Shown: positions 22,274 to 29,381 of the stretch, piece by piece
Layout of the letters: each line of letters starts with the position of its first letter
Position numbering within the stretch: position 1 is the stretch's first letter
Assembly (NCBI RefSeq): GCF_001280125.1
Contig: NZ_LGEG01000271.1
Span: 1-29,381 of the forward strand
DNA: 29,381 nt
Reading direction: 5' to 3'
Source of the DNA: Streptomyces sp. NRRL F-6492
GTDB lineage: Bacteria; Actinomycetota; Actinomycetes; Streptomycetales; Streptomycetaceae
Program-made: the position numbers and the translations under genes
The notes under the pieces: model-generated
What the model was told of the DNA's origin: nothing
The model's input: the letters and a program-made list of their open reading frames with translations, nothing else
Database searches by the model: none

Positions 22274-23905
22274 TCAGCCCATGTGGGGGTAGCCGTACTC
22301 GGTCGGCGGGACCAGCGTCTCCTTGATGGCGCGGGTCAGCGTCCAGCGCATCAGGTTCTGCGGGGCGCCGGCCTTGTCGTCGGTGCCGGAGGCGCGGCCG
22401 CCGCCGAAGGGCTGCTGGCCGACGACGGCGCCGGTCGACTTGTCGTTGATGTAGAAGTTGCCCGCCGCGTAGCGGAGCTTCTCCATCGTGTACGCGGCGG
22501 CGGCGCGGTCGTTGGCGATGACCGAGCCGGTGAGCGCGTAGTCCGAGACCGACTCCATCTGGGTCAGCATCTCGTCGTACTTCTCGTCGTCGTAGACGTG
22601 GATCGCGAGGATCGGGCCGAAGTACTCGGTCGTGAAGACCTCGTTCTCCGGGTCGGTGCACTCGATGACGGTCGGGCGGACGAAGTAGCCGACCGAGTCG
22701 TCGTAGGTGCCGCCGGCGACGATCGTGCAGCTCGGGTCGGACTTGGCGCGGTCGATCGCCGCCTTGTTCTTGGCGAACGAGCGGTCGTCGATGACGGCGC
22801 CGATGAAGTTCGACAGGTCGGTGACGTCACCCATGGTGATGCCGTCGACCTCGGCCGCGAACTCCTCCTTGAAGCCGTCGTTCCAGATCGAGGCCGGGAC
22901 GTAGGCGCGCGAGGACGCCGAACACTTCTGGCCCTGGTACTCGAAGGAGCCGCGGGTCAGCGCGGTCTTCAGGACGGCGCGGTCGGCGCTGGGGTGGGCG
23001 ACGACGAAGTCCTTGCCGCCGGTCTCGCCGACGATCCGCGGGTACGAGCGGTAGTTCTCGATGTTGTTGCCGACCGTCTTCCACAGGTGCTGGAAGGTCT
23101 TGGTCGAGCCGGTGAAGTGGATGCCGGCCAGGTCGCGGTGGTTCAGGGCCACCTCGGAGACGGCGATGCCGTCGCCGGTCACCAGGTTGATGACGCCCTT
23201 GGGCAGGCCGGCCTCCTCCAGGAGCTCCATGAGGAGCACGGCGGCGTGGGTCTGCGTCGGGGACGGCTTCCAGACCACCACGTTGCCCATGAGGGCGGGG
23301 GCGGTGGGCAGGTTGCCCGCGATGGCCGTGAAGTTGAACGGCGTGATCGCGTAGACGAAGCCTTCGAGCGGGCGGTGGTCCAGACGGTTCCAGACGCCCG
23401 GCGAGTTGGCCGGGGGCTGCTCGGCCAGGATCTGGCGGGCGTACGCCACGTTGAAGCGCCAGAAGTCGACGAGCTCGCACGGGGTGTCGATCTCGGCCTG
23501 CTGGGCGGTCTTGGACTGGCCGAGCATGGTGGACGCGGCCAGCGTCTCGCGCCAGGGGCCGGCGAGCAGCTCGGCGGCGCGCAGGATGATCGCGGCGCGG
23601 TCGTCGAAGGACATCGCGCGCCAGGCCGGGGCGGCGGCGAGGGCGGCGTCGATCGCGTCCTGGGCGTCCTGCTGCGTGGCGCCGCGGAAGGTGCCGATGA
23701 CGGCCCCGTGGTTGTGCGGCTGGACGACCTCGAACTCCTCGCCGCCGCCCAGGCGCTTCACGCCGCCGATGGTCATCGGCAGCTCGCGCGGGTTCTCGGC
23801 CAGCTCCTTGAGCTTGAGCTCCAGACGGGCGCGCTCGGGGGAGCCGGGGGCGTAGCCGTGCACCGGCTCGTTGACGGGAGTGGGGACCTGGGTCACAGCG
23901 TCCAT
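22274..23905 (-). CDS. pruA: L-glutamate gamma-semialdehyde (1-pyrroline-5-carboxylate) dehydrogenase
   Basis: The 543-residue aldehyde dehydrogenase superfamily enzyme oxidises glutamate semialdehyde to glutamate with NAD, the second step of proline breakdown. Features include the N-terminal region with TIGGVKRLGGGEEFEV, TPFNFTAIAGNLPTAPALMGN, the catalytic Glu294 in VGETGGKDF and the nucleophile Cys328 in YQGQKCSASSR. Near the C terminus are EYFGPILAIHVYDD and GQQPFGGGRASGTDDKAG, which are P5CDH-specific. The length fits the stand-alone P5CDH family rather than a PutA fusion. ATG 23905 has AAGGAG upstream. It lies 34 bases after the proline dehydrogenase gene on the same strand, forming an operon that probably starts from the promoter shared with the divergent PucR-type regulator. 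Confidence 0.95.
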   Translation of the reverse strand: MDAVTQVPTPVNEPVHGYAPGSPERARLELKLKELAENPRELPMTIGGVKRLGGGEEFEVVQPHNHGAVIGTFRGATQQDAQDAIDAALAAAPAWRAMSFDDRAAIILRAAELLAGPWRETLAASTMLGQSKTAQQAEIDTPCELVDFWRFNVAYARQILAEQPPANSPGVWNRLDHRPLEGFVYAITPFNFTAIAGNLPTAPALMGNVVVWKPSPTQTHAAVLLMELLEEAGLPKGVINLVTGDGIAVSEVALNHRDLAGIHFTGSTKTFQHLWKTVGNNIENYRSYPRIVGETGGKDFVVAHPSADRAVLKTALTRGSFEYQGQKCSASSRAYVPASIWNDGFKEEFAAEVDGITMGDVTDLSNFIGAVIDDRSFAKNKAAIDRAKSDPSCTIVAGGTYDDSVGYFVRPTVIECTDPENEVFTTEYFGPILAIHVYDDEKYDEMLTQMESVSDYALTGSVIANDRAAAAYTMEKLRYAAGNFYINDKSTGAVVGQQPFGGGRASGTDDKAGAPQNLMRWTLTRAIKETLVPPTEYGYPHMG

Positions 23906-23939
23906 GAGTCTCTGTACTCCTTCGGAGGGGTGGTGGGGC

Positions 23940-24866
23940 TCAGCCCTTGGTGAGGATGGAGCGGACGAAGAAGAGGAGGTTGGCCGGCTTCTCCGCCAGG
24001 CGGCGCATGAAGTAGCCGTACCAGTCGGTGCCGTACGCGGTGTACACACGCATGCGGTGCCCCTCGGCGGCGAGGCGGTGCTGCTCCTCGCCCCGGATGC
24101 CGTACAGCATCTGGAACTCGTACTCGTCCAACTTGCGCCCGGCGCGGCGGGCCAGCTCCTGGCCGACGGAGATCAGGCGCGGGTCGTGGGACCCGATCAT
24201 CGGGTAGCCCTTGCCCTCCATCAGGATCTTCGTGATCCGGACGTACGCCTTGTCGATCTCCGGCTTCTCCTGGATCGCGACGGAGGCGGGCTCCTTGTAG
24301 GCGCCCTTGACGATCCGGACGCGGGAGCCGTTCGCGGCGAGGCGGCGGGCGTCGTCCTCGGTGCGGAAGAGGTAGGCCTGGATGACGCAGCCGGTCTGCG
24401 GGAAGTCCTTCCGCAGCTCCTCGTGGATGGCGAACATCGAGTCGAGGGTGGTGTGGTCCTCGGCGTCCAGGGTGACGGTGGTGCCGATCCCGGCGGCGGC
24501 CTCGACGACCGGCCGGACGTTGGCGAGCGCCAGCTCGTGCCCGTTCTCCAGCGACTGGCCGAACATCGACAGCTTCACGGACATCTCGGCGCGCTCGCCG
24601 AGGCCCAGCTCCTTCAGGCGGCCGATGAGCTCCAGGTAGGCGTCCCGGGCGGCGTGCGACTGCTCGACGGTGGTGATGTCCTCACCGACGACGTCGAGGG
24701 TGACCTCCAGGCCGCGCTCGCTCAGCTCCCGCACGATCGGGACGACGTCGTCCACCGTCTCGCCGGCGATGAAGCGTGCCACGACCTGCTTGGTCCCGGG
24801 CGCGGCCGACACGAAACGGCGCATCTTGTCGCTGCGGGACGCGGCGAGGATCACGGGACCCAGCAC
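23940..24866 (-). CDS. Proline dehydrogenase, stand-alone
   Basis: The 308-residue FAD enzyme has the proline oxidase TIM-barrel. Landmarks are [42 protein letters not shown] with the conserved Asp and Glu, [18 protein letters not shown] and the C-terminal [24 protein letters not shown] and [19 protein letters not shown]. It oxidises proline to pyrroline-5-carboxylate and passes electrons to quinones; it is peripheral to the membrane. The start is GTG 24866, with GGAGG (24873-24877) about six bases upstream. The frame extends to 24935, but this stretch contains the promoter. It heads the proline operon and is divergent from the PucR-type regulator. Confidence 0.94.
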   Translation of the reverse strand: MLGPVILAASRSDKMRRFVSAAPGTKQVVARFIAGETVDDVVPIVRELSERGLEVTLDVVGEDITTVEQSHAARDAYLELIGRLKELGLGERAEMSVKLSMFGQSLENGHELALANVRPVVEAAAGIGTTVTLDAEDHTTLDSMFAIHEELRKDFPQTGCVIQAYLFRTEDDARRLAANGSRVRIVKGAYKEPASVAIQEKPEIDKAYVRITKILMEGKGYPMIGSHDPRLISVGQELARRAGRKLDEYEFQMLYGIRGEEQHRLAAEGHRMRVYTAYGTDWYGYFMRRLAEKPANLLFFVRSILTKG

Positions 24867-24885
24867 GGGGCACCTCCAGGGGGCA

Positions 24886-24970
24886 AGGGTAGAACGGGGC
24901 CGTACCAGTGCGAAGAGAACGAACCGGAACAGCACGGATAACCACTGTGAAACCTACGAATCGGTCCGAT
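24886..24970 (-). promoter_or_regulatory. Promoter of the proline operon and central palindrome in the divergent gap
   Basis: On the minus strand TTCGCA (24914-24909), 17-bp spacer and TACCCT (24891-24886) place a start about 13 bases before the GTG. A perfect ATCGG-T-CCGAT palindrome (24960-24970) sits near the middle of the 181-base gap, 46 bases upstream of the -35, and may bind the divergent regulator. Confidence 0.5.
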
Positions 24971-25047
24971 CGTGCGCCACCTACAGCTGTCACGCATCCG
25001 TGGCCCGCTCCTCATACATCTGTCTGAGAGGGTGCGAGAATGGCGCC

Positions 25048-26160
25048 GTGAAGGGCGATTACCAAGACCTGGTGGACGAGATCTCCGCACTCCTCGGCGC
25101 CCCGGCGACGCTGGAGAACCGCGACTTCGGGCTGATCGCCTTCGGCGCCCACGACAGCGACGACGACACCGCGATGGACCCCGTCCGGACCCGGTCGATC
25201 CTGACCCGGGGATCGACCCCGGCGGTCCGCGCCTGGTTCGAGGGCTTCGGCATCACCCGGGCGGAGGGCCCGGTCCGCATCCCCGCCTCCCCGGACGCGG
25301 GCGTCTTCCGGGACCGGATCTGCCTTCCCGTACGCCATCGGGGTGTCGTCCTCGGGTACGTGTGGCTGCTCGACGCCGAGCCGGGGCCCACGCCCGAGCG
25401 GCTGGCGGCGGCCATGGAGGTGGCCGCCCGGATCGGCGGACTCCTCGCCGACGAGGAGCGGGCGGGCGCGGACCTCTCGCGCGAGTTCGCCGCGGCCCTG
25501 ACCGCCGGGCGCGGCTGGCAGAACGACATGGCCGTCGCGGCGCTGCGCGCGGCCCTGGGGCCCAGCGCGGACGGGCTGCACACCGTCGTCTGCGCGACCC
25601 CCTGGCAGGGGGACGCCCCCTCGGTACGGGCCGTCCCCGGCGCGGCGGCGGTCGCCGCGCTCCCGGACGCCGCGTCCCTCGCCGTCCTCGTACGGCTGCG
25701 CACGGCCGAGGACCTCTCCCCCGCCCGCTCGGCCGCCGAGCGGCTGCGCGGCGACGCCCCGGCCGGGATCGCCGTCCCCCGCCGGGGCCTCGCGGAGCTC
25801 CCGGCGGCCTGGCGGGAGGCCAGCACGGCGGCCCGTGCCGCGACGGCGCAGCCGAAGCTGGGCCCGGTCGCGGAGTGGGCGGGCATCGGCCCGTACCGGC
25901 TCCTGGCGGCGCTCTACCACCCCGAGGTCGATCCGGTCGTCGCGCCGCTGCTCGCCCCCGCCCACGCCGAACTGGCCCGCACGGCCGAGGCGTACCTCGA
26001 CCACGCGGGCCAGGCGGGGCGCACGGCGGCGGCCCTGGGCATCCACCGGCAGACCCTCTACTACCGGCTGTCCCGGGTGGAGCAGCTCACCGGCCTGGAC
26101 CTGGACGACGGGGAGGACCGGCTGCTGCTCCACATGTCCCTGAAGTCGGCCCGGCTGTAG
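25048..26160 (+). CDS. PucR-family transcriptional activator, probably of proline catabolism
   Basis: The 370-residue protein starts [20 protein letters not shown]. The N-terminal half (about 10-130) is a CdaR/GAF-like sensor region with the conserved sequence [15 protein letters not shown], then [20 protein letters not shown]. The C terminus holds the PucR HTH_30 ([29 protein letters not shown]). In Mycobacterium the PucR-type PruR activates the proline dehydrogenase and P5C dehydrogenase genes (established for that genus); here the gene is divergent from the same enzyme pair, so the same role is inferred. The start GTG at 25048 has no Shine-Dalgarno, but a GAGAAT -10-like box ends six bases before it, so a leaderless mRNA is likely. 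The SseB/DUF1266 gene follows after 20 bases. Confidence 0.86.
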   Translation: MKGDYQDLVDEISALLGAPATLENRDFGLIAFGAHDSDDDTAMDPVRTRSILTRGSTPAVRAWFEGFGITRAEGPVRIPASPDAGVFRDRICLPVRHRGVVLGYVWLLDAEPGPTPERLAAAMEVAARIGGLLADEERAGADLSREFAAALTAGRGWQNDMAVAALRAALGPSADGLHTVVCATPWQGDAPSVRAVPGAAAVAALPDAASLAVLVRLRTAEDLSPARSAAERLRGDAPAGIAVPRRGLAELPAAWREASTAARAATAQPKLGPVAEWAGIGPYRLLAALYHPEVDPVVAPLLAPAHAELARTAEAYLDHAGQAGRTAAALGIHRQTLYYRLSRVEQLTGLDLDDGEDRLLLHMSLKSARL

Positions 26161-26180
26161 GGGTTCCCTAGGATCGGATC

Positions 26181-27335
26181 ATGAGCACAGGGGGAGCGTT
26201 CAGCGGCTGGGTCCCACCGACAGAGGTCGAGCACCGGCTGTACGAGGCCGCGGTGCGCAACGACACCGATGCCGCGACACAAGTGCTGGCGAGCACCGAC
26301 CTGTTCATCCTGGCGCCGAAGGTGGAGGTCGACGCCGATCCGGGGCGCGTCCACTGGCGCTCGTACCCGGAGCCGGGTCACCGCACCGTGATCACGCGCG
26401 GGATGTTGCCGCCGTGGCACCCGGACTGGGTGTTCCACTGCGTCTCGCTCCGGTGGATCGCCACGTTCCACTGGAACGACGCGGCGCCCCGGCCCCTGGT
26501 GGTGAACCCGGGCAGCCCCGTCCAGTTCCTTCTGCCCTCCGCGGCCCATGACCGGGCGACCTGGCTCCAGTACCACGCCCGGCACCGCCGTTCCCCGAAG
26601 CACCGCCTCGTGGCCCTGCGCCACGGGCCGCTCCGAGGACCCCTGGCGTTCGGGCTCGCCTGCGGGGGCCATCTGGCGGTCTCCAACGGCGTGCCGTGGA
26701 ACGAGGCGGGAACCCTGTACATGGGGTACACCGTCGAGCTGGACACGCTCCGCGACGCCTGGGGCGTCACGGAACCGTCCGGCTGGCGCGGGGAACTGGA
26801 CGCGCTCCTCGCCGGGCGCAACAGTCCCCCGGAGCCCGACTTCGTCCTGAGCGTGCGCGAACGGCTGACGGCGGAGATCCACGGAGTACCGTCGGCCGAT
26901 CTGTGGCGCGATACGGCGGCGGGCCACGCACAGGACCTCGGCGCGTCCCCGGAGAGCGTGCGGGAGGTCGGAGAGCTGGTCCGCCGGATCGTCCGGTACG
27001 AGGCCCGGTTCCGGGCGGACGGCCTGCTGCCTCCGGAGGGACGGGTGCGCAAGACGGTCGCGTACGACTACGGCCGGGCGGTGAACGTGGCCCGCTGGGG
27101 GCTCTCGGCCCGGTTCTGCACCCCGCACGAGGCCGAACAGGCCATCGTCCACGCGGGTGCGCTGAGCAGGGCGGCGTACACGTCCTGGGAGGACTTCTCG
27201 GCGGGCTACGCGCTGGGCAGGGTGCTGCGGTTCGACGAGGAGGAGTACGGCTCCTGGTACGAGGACAACGTCACCGGCCACCGCGTCCTCACCGAACACG
27301 AGGGCAGCCCCTGGAAGCACATCCCCTGGCACTGA
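26181..27335 (+). CDS. SseB-like / DUF1266 domain protein
   Basis: The 384-residue cytoplasmic protein has two parts. Residues about 15-125 resemble the SseB N-terminal domain (LYEAAVRNDTDAATQVLA, then the PLVVNPGSPVQFLLP end). The C-terminal part from about 225 carries DUF1266: VAYDYGRAVNVARWGLSARF, EEAEQ-like EAEQAIVHAGALSRAAYTSW, EDFSAGYALGRVLRF. There is no signal or membrane helix. The molecular role is unknown. DUF1266 proteins occur in Streptomyces and Enterobacteria and are sometimes found near polymorphic toxins, but no toxin gene is visible here. AGGA eight bases before the ATG supports the start. It is 20 bases downstream of the PucR-type gene and may be cotranscribed with it. Confidence 0.8.
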   Translation: MSTGGAFSGWVPPTEVEHRLYEAAVRNDTDAATQVLASTDLFILAPKVEVDADPGRVHWRSYPEPGHRTVITRGMLPPWHPDWVFHCVSLRWIATFHWNDAAPRPLVVNPGSPVQFLLPSAAHDRATWLQYHARHRRSPKHRLVALRHGPLRGPLAFGLACGGHLAVSNGVPWNEAGTLYMGYTVELDTLRDAWGVTEPSGWRGELDALLAGRNSPPEPDFVLSVRERLTAEIHGVPSADLWRDTAAGHAQDLGASPESVREVGELVRRIVRYEARFRADGLLPPEGRVRKTVAYDYGRAVNVARWGLSARFCTPHEAEQAIVHAGALSRAAYTSWEDFSAGYALGRVLRFDEEEYGSWYEDNVTGHRVLTEHEGSPWKHIPWH

Positions 27336-27348
27336 AGTGCCCGTGACA

Positions 27349-27414
27349 GCACGGCGCCCGGCCGCCCGCCGCTCGTACGGAACAAGCGGCCGGCAACCGG
27401 GTACGGGGCCGTGC
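27349..27414. terminator. Multi-stem terminator between convergent DUF1266 and serA genes
   Basis: Nested arms GCACGGC/GCCGTGC (27349-27355, 27408-27414), CCCGG/CCGGG (27357-27361, 27397-27401) and GCCGCT/AGCGGC (27368-27373, 27385-27390) can fold as one branched hairpin. It lies between the stops of the two convergent genes and probably terminates both. Confidence 0.6.
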
Positions 27415-27415
27415 G

Positions 27416-29005
27416 TCAGATCAGGTTGACCGAGCGGGCCGAGGTGGCGCCGATCTCGGCCGAGATCTCCGAGAGCACCGCCACCGGGACGGTGTCGTCC
27501 ACGGTGAGCACGACGAGCGCCTCGCCGCCCTCCTCCGCGCGGGAGACCTGCATGCCGGCGATGTTCAGACCGGCCTCGCCGAGGATCCGGCCGACCGTGC
27601 CGACGACGCCCGGACGGTCCTCGTAGCGCAGCACGACCATGTGGTCGGCGAGCGCCAGGTCCACGTCGTACTCGCCGACGGCGACGATCTTCTGGAGGTG
27701 CTTGGGGCCGGCCAGGGTGCCGGAGACCGAGACCTCCTCGCCGCTGCCGAGGGTGCCGCGCACGGTGACCACGTTGCGGTGGTCGGGCGACTCGGAGCTG
27801 GTGGTCAGGCGCACCTCGACGCCGCGCTCCTGCGCGAACAGCGGGGCGTTGACGTACGACACGGTCTCGTCGACCACGTCCTCGAACACGCCCTTGAGCG
27901 CGGAGAGTTCGAGCACCTTCACGTCGTGCTGGGTGATCTCGCCGTAGACCTCGACGTCGAGCCGGGCCGCGACCTCGCCCGCGAGGGCGGTGAAGATCCG
28001 GCCGAGCTTCTCGGCGAGCGGCAGACCGGGCTTGACGTCCTCGGCGATGACGCCGCCCTGGACGTTGACCGCGTCCGGGACCAGCTCGCCGGCGAGCGCC
28101 AGGCGCACCGAGCGAGCGACGGCGATGCCGGCCTTCTCCTGGGCCTCGTCCGTGGAGGCGCCGAGGTGCGGGGTGCAGACGACCTGGTCGAGCTCGAAGA
28201 GCGGGGAGTCCGTGCAGGGCTCCTTGGCGTACACGTCGAGGCCCGCGCCGGCGACCCGGCCCTCCTTGAGCGCCGAGTACAGCGCCGCCTCGTCCACGAT
28301 CCCGCCGCGCGCGGCGTTGACGATGCGGACGGAGGGCTTGACCTTGTGCAGCGCCTCGTCACCGATGAGACCGAGGGTCTCCGGGGTCTTCGGCAGGTGG
28401 ACGGTGATGAAGTCCGCGACCTCCAGGAGCTCGTCCAGGGTCAGCAGCTTCACCCCCATCTGGGCGGCGCGGGCCGGCTGCACGTAGGGGTCGTACGCGA
28501 CGATCTTCATGCCGAAGGCGGACATGCGCTGGGCGACCAGGACGCCGATGCGGCCGAGGCCGACGACGCCGAGGGTCTTCTCGCTCAGCTCGACACCGGT
28601 GTACTTGGAGCGCTTCCACTCGCCGTTCTTCAGCGCCGTGTTGGCCTGCGGGATGTTGCGCGCGGTGGCGACGAGCAGACCGCACGCGAGCTCGGCTGCG
28701 GTGACGATGTTCGACGTCGGGGCGTTGACGACCATCACGCCGGCCTTGGTGGCGGCGGAGACGTCGACGTTGTCCAGACCGACGCCGGCGCGGGCGACCA
28801 CGCGCAGCTTCCGGGCGGCGGCGATGGCCTCGGCGTCGACCTTGGTGGCGGAGCGGACCAGGATCGCGTCCACGTCGGCGACGGCGGGGATCAGTTCGGC
28901 GCGGTCGGCGCCGTTGCAGTGCCGGATCTCGAAGTCCGGGCCCAGCGCGTCGACGGTGGCGGGCGACAGCTCTTCAGCGATGAGTACGACAGGTTTCGAG
29001 CTCAC
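27416..29005 (-). CDS. serA: D-3-phosphoglycerate dehydrogenase
   Basis: The 529-residue protein is a type I enzyme with substrate and NAD domains, an intervening ASB domain and a C-terminal ACT domain. It oxidises 3-phosphoglycerate to phosphohydroxypyruvate, the first step of serine synthesis. Visible motifs are RAGVGLDNVDV, the NAD-binding GVVGLGRIG, the catalytic Arg in NAARGGIVDEAAL, Glu in the YAKEP region and His in CTPHLGAST. The ASB part includes GEITQHDVKVLELSALKGVF, and the ACT domain starts near VVLRYEDRPGVVG and should bind serine for feedback control. GTG 29005 with GAGGA six bases upstream is the chosen start. Upstream lies ilvC on the same strand, separated by two hairpins. 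TACACT (29124-29119) is a weak -10 candidate, giving a leader of about 105 bases. Confidence 0.95.
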   Translation of the reverse strand: MSSKPVVLIAEELSPATVDALGPDFEIRHCNGADRAELIPAVADVDAILVRSATKVDAEAIAAARKLRVVARAGVGLDNVDVSAATKAGVMVVNAPTSNIVTAAELACGLLVATARNIPQANTALKNGEWKRSKYTGVELSEKTLGVVGLGRIGVLVAQRMSAFGMKIVAYDPYVQPARAAQMGVKLLTLDELLEVADFITVHLPKTPETLGLIGDEALHKVKPSVRIVNAARGGIVDEAALYSALKEGRVAGAGLDVYAKEPCTDSPLFELDQVVCTPHLGASTDEAQEKAGIAVARSVRLALAGELVPDAVNVQGGVIAEDVKPGLPLAEKLGRIFTALAGEVAARLDVEVYGEITQHDVKVLELSALKGVFEDVVDETVSYVNAPLFAQERGVEVRLTTSSESPDHRNVVTVRGTLGSGEEVSVSGTLAGPKHLQKIVAVGEYDVDLALADHMVVLRYEDRPGVVGTVGRILGEAGLNIAGMQVSRAEEGGEALVVLTVDDTVPVAVLSEISAEIGATSARSVNLI

Positions 29006-29242
29006 GTGAGTCCTCACAGGTGCAGTGCGGACGGCCGTCCCGACGGCCGCAGGCGGTGGAGGGGGCTTGCCGCGTGAAAGCGCACGACGCTGTGGGCCTG
29101 ACGCGTATGTTGTTGAGCAGTGTAGTGGTGCGGGGGCGCGGTTCATGCGCCTCGTCGGCAGGATCACCCGTCCGTGGTTGGACGGCATGTCCAACGAAGC
29201 GGAACGGGGCCGGACGGCATGTCCGACCCCGCCCCGGAAGGC
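29006..29242 (-). promoter_or_regulatory. Gap between ilvC and serA: leader, dyads and tandem hairpins
   Basis: From ilvC towards serA it holds a terminator hairpin (29206-29215/29221-29230), a second smaller hairpin (29177-29183/29189-29195) and a -10-like TACACT (29119-29124). A GGCCGTC/GACGGCC palindrome (29033-29048) lies in the predicted serA leader. No gene is seen. Confidence 0.5.
29177..29230 (-). terminator. Two tandem hairpins with the same core after ilvC
   Basis: GGGGCCGGAC (29206-29215) pairs with GTCCGACCCC (29221-29230), loop GGCAT; GTTGGAC (29177-29183) pairs with GTCCAAC (29189-29195), also with loop GGCAT. The 13-nt core GGACGGCATGTCC is identical in both (29180-29192, 29212-29224). 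They lie 13 and 48 bases past the ilvC stop. Confidence 0.7.
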
Positions 29243-29381
29243 TTACGCCTCCTCGTCGTTCACCCAGCTCATGAGCTTGCGCAGCTCCTTGCCGGTGGTC
29301 TCCAGGAGGTGCTGCTCGTCCTGGGTCTTGTACTCCGTGTACTTCTTCAGACCGCCGTGGTACTCGTCCATCCAGTTCTTG
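29243..29381 (-). CDS. ilvC: Ketol-acid reductoisomerase, C-terminal end
   Basis: The last 45 codons and the TAA stop lie in the window; the gene continues past the right edge. The visible end KNWMDEYHGGLKKYTEYKTQ, followed by DEQHLLETTGKELRKLMSWV and NDEEA, is the conserved C-terminal helix region of class I IlvC. The enzyme isomerises and reduces acetolactate or acetohydroxybutyrate in valine, leucine and isoleucine synthesis. The order ilvC - serA on one strand is the known Streptomyces arrangement as I remember it. Hairpins after the stop suggest that ilvC transcription ends before serA. Confidence 0.9.
   Translation of the reverse strand, partial: KNWMDEYHGGLKKYTEYKTQDEQHLLETTGKELRKLMSWVNDEEA

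Noticed and set aside
1..29381. tRNA, rRNA, insertion sequence, attachment site or biosynthetic cluster genes
   Set aside because: No transposase, integrase, PKS/NRPS modules, CCA-ending tRNA folds or rRNA blocks were recognised anywhere in the window.

Overview
The window is a piece of a Streptomyces-type actinomycete chromosome. GC content is very high, nearly every third codon position is G or C, several genes start with GTG, and promoter -10 boxes are of the TANNNT type. The gene set and order (acyl-CoA carboxylase beta subunit, citramalate synthase, ilvE, leuB, the proline catabolic pair, serA, ilvC) match what I remember of the core of Streptomyces chromosomes. I see no rRNA, tRNA, CRISPR array, insertion sequence or origin.

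Layout. 1-125: 5' end of an acyl-CoA carboxylase gene reading left. 386-4891: two secreted proteins reading left, a GH101 endo-alpha-N-acetylgalactosaminidase and a small Cys-rich M15-like protein. 5212-5823: a YceI-domain protein behind a promoter rich in dyads. 5971-8411: a divergent pair, a serine beta-lactamase-fold esterase and a second DNA polymerase III beta clamp, separated by a long inverted repeat. 8420-11405: a membrane protein with a Gly-Asp-Phe tail and citramalate synthase, the latter behind a leader with a U-tract terminator. 11688-14779: an agmatine deiminase - TetR regulator - 2-oxoglutarate permease cluster with a duplicated 18-nt operator at its promoter. 15205-15939: a DUF4232 lipoprotein. 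16032-18423: ilvE and leuB. 18519-18650: a 43-residue conserved small protein.

18865-20310 is a decay zone. A LysR regulator and a divergent zinc-free oxidoreductase have both lost their 5' ends at a shared scar; the oxidoreductase also carries a frameshift. Next come an AAC(2')-family acetyltransferase, a dehalogenase-like alpha/beta hydrolase and a small unknown protein. 22274-24866: proline dehydrogenase and P5C dehydrogenase, with a divergent PucR-type regulator (25048-26160) that is probably their activator, followed by an SseB/DUF1266 protein. 27416-29381: serA and the 3' end of ilvC.

The metabolic theme is branched-chain amino acids (citramalate synthase, leuB, ilvE, ilvC), serine entry (serA), and nitrogen or carbon recovery from proline and agmatine. 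The most interesting non-coding signals are the citramalate synthase leader, the 28-bp inverted repeat before the clamp paralogue, the twin operators of the agmatine cluster, and the palindrome next to an apparently leaderless leuB promoter. I did not find a clearly new multi-gene system; the strongest oddities are the decapitated gene pair and these regulatory elements.
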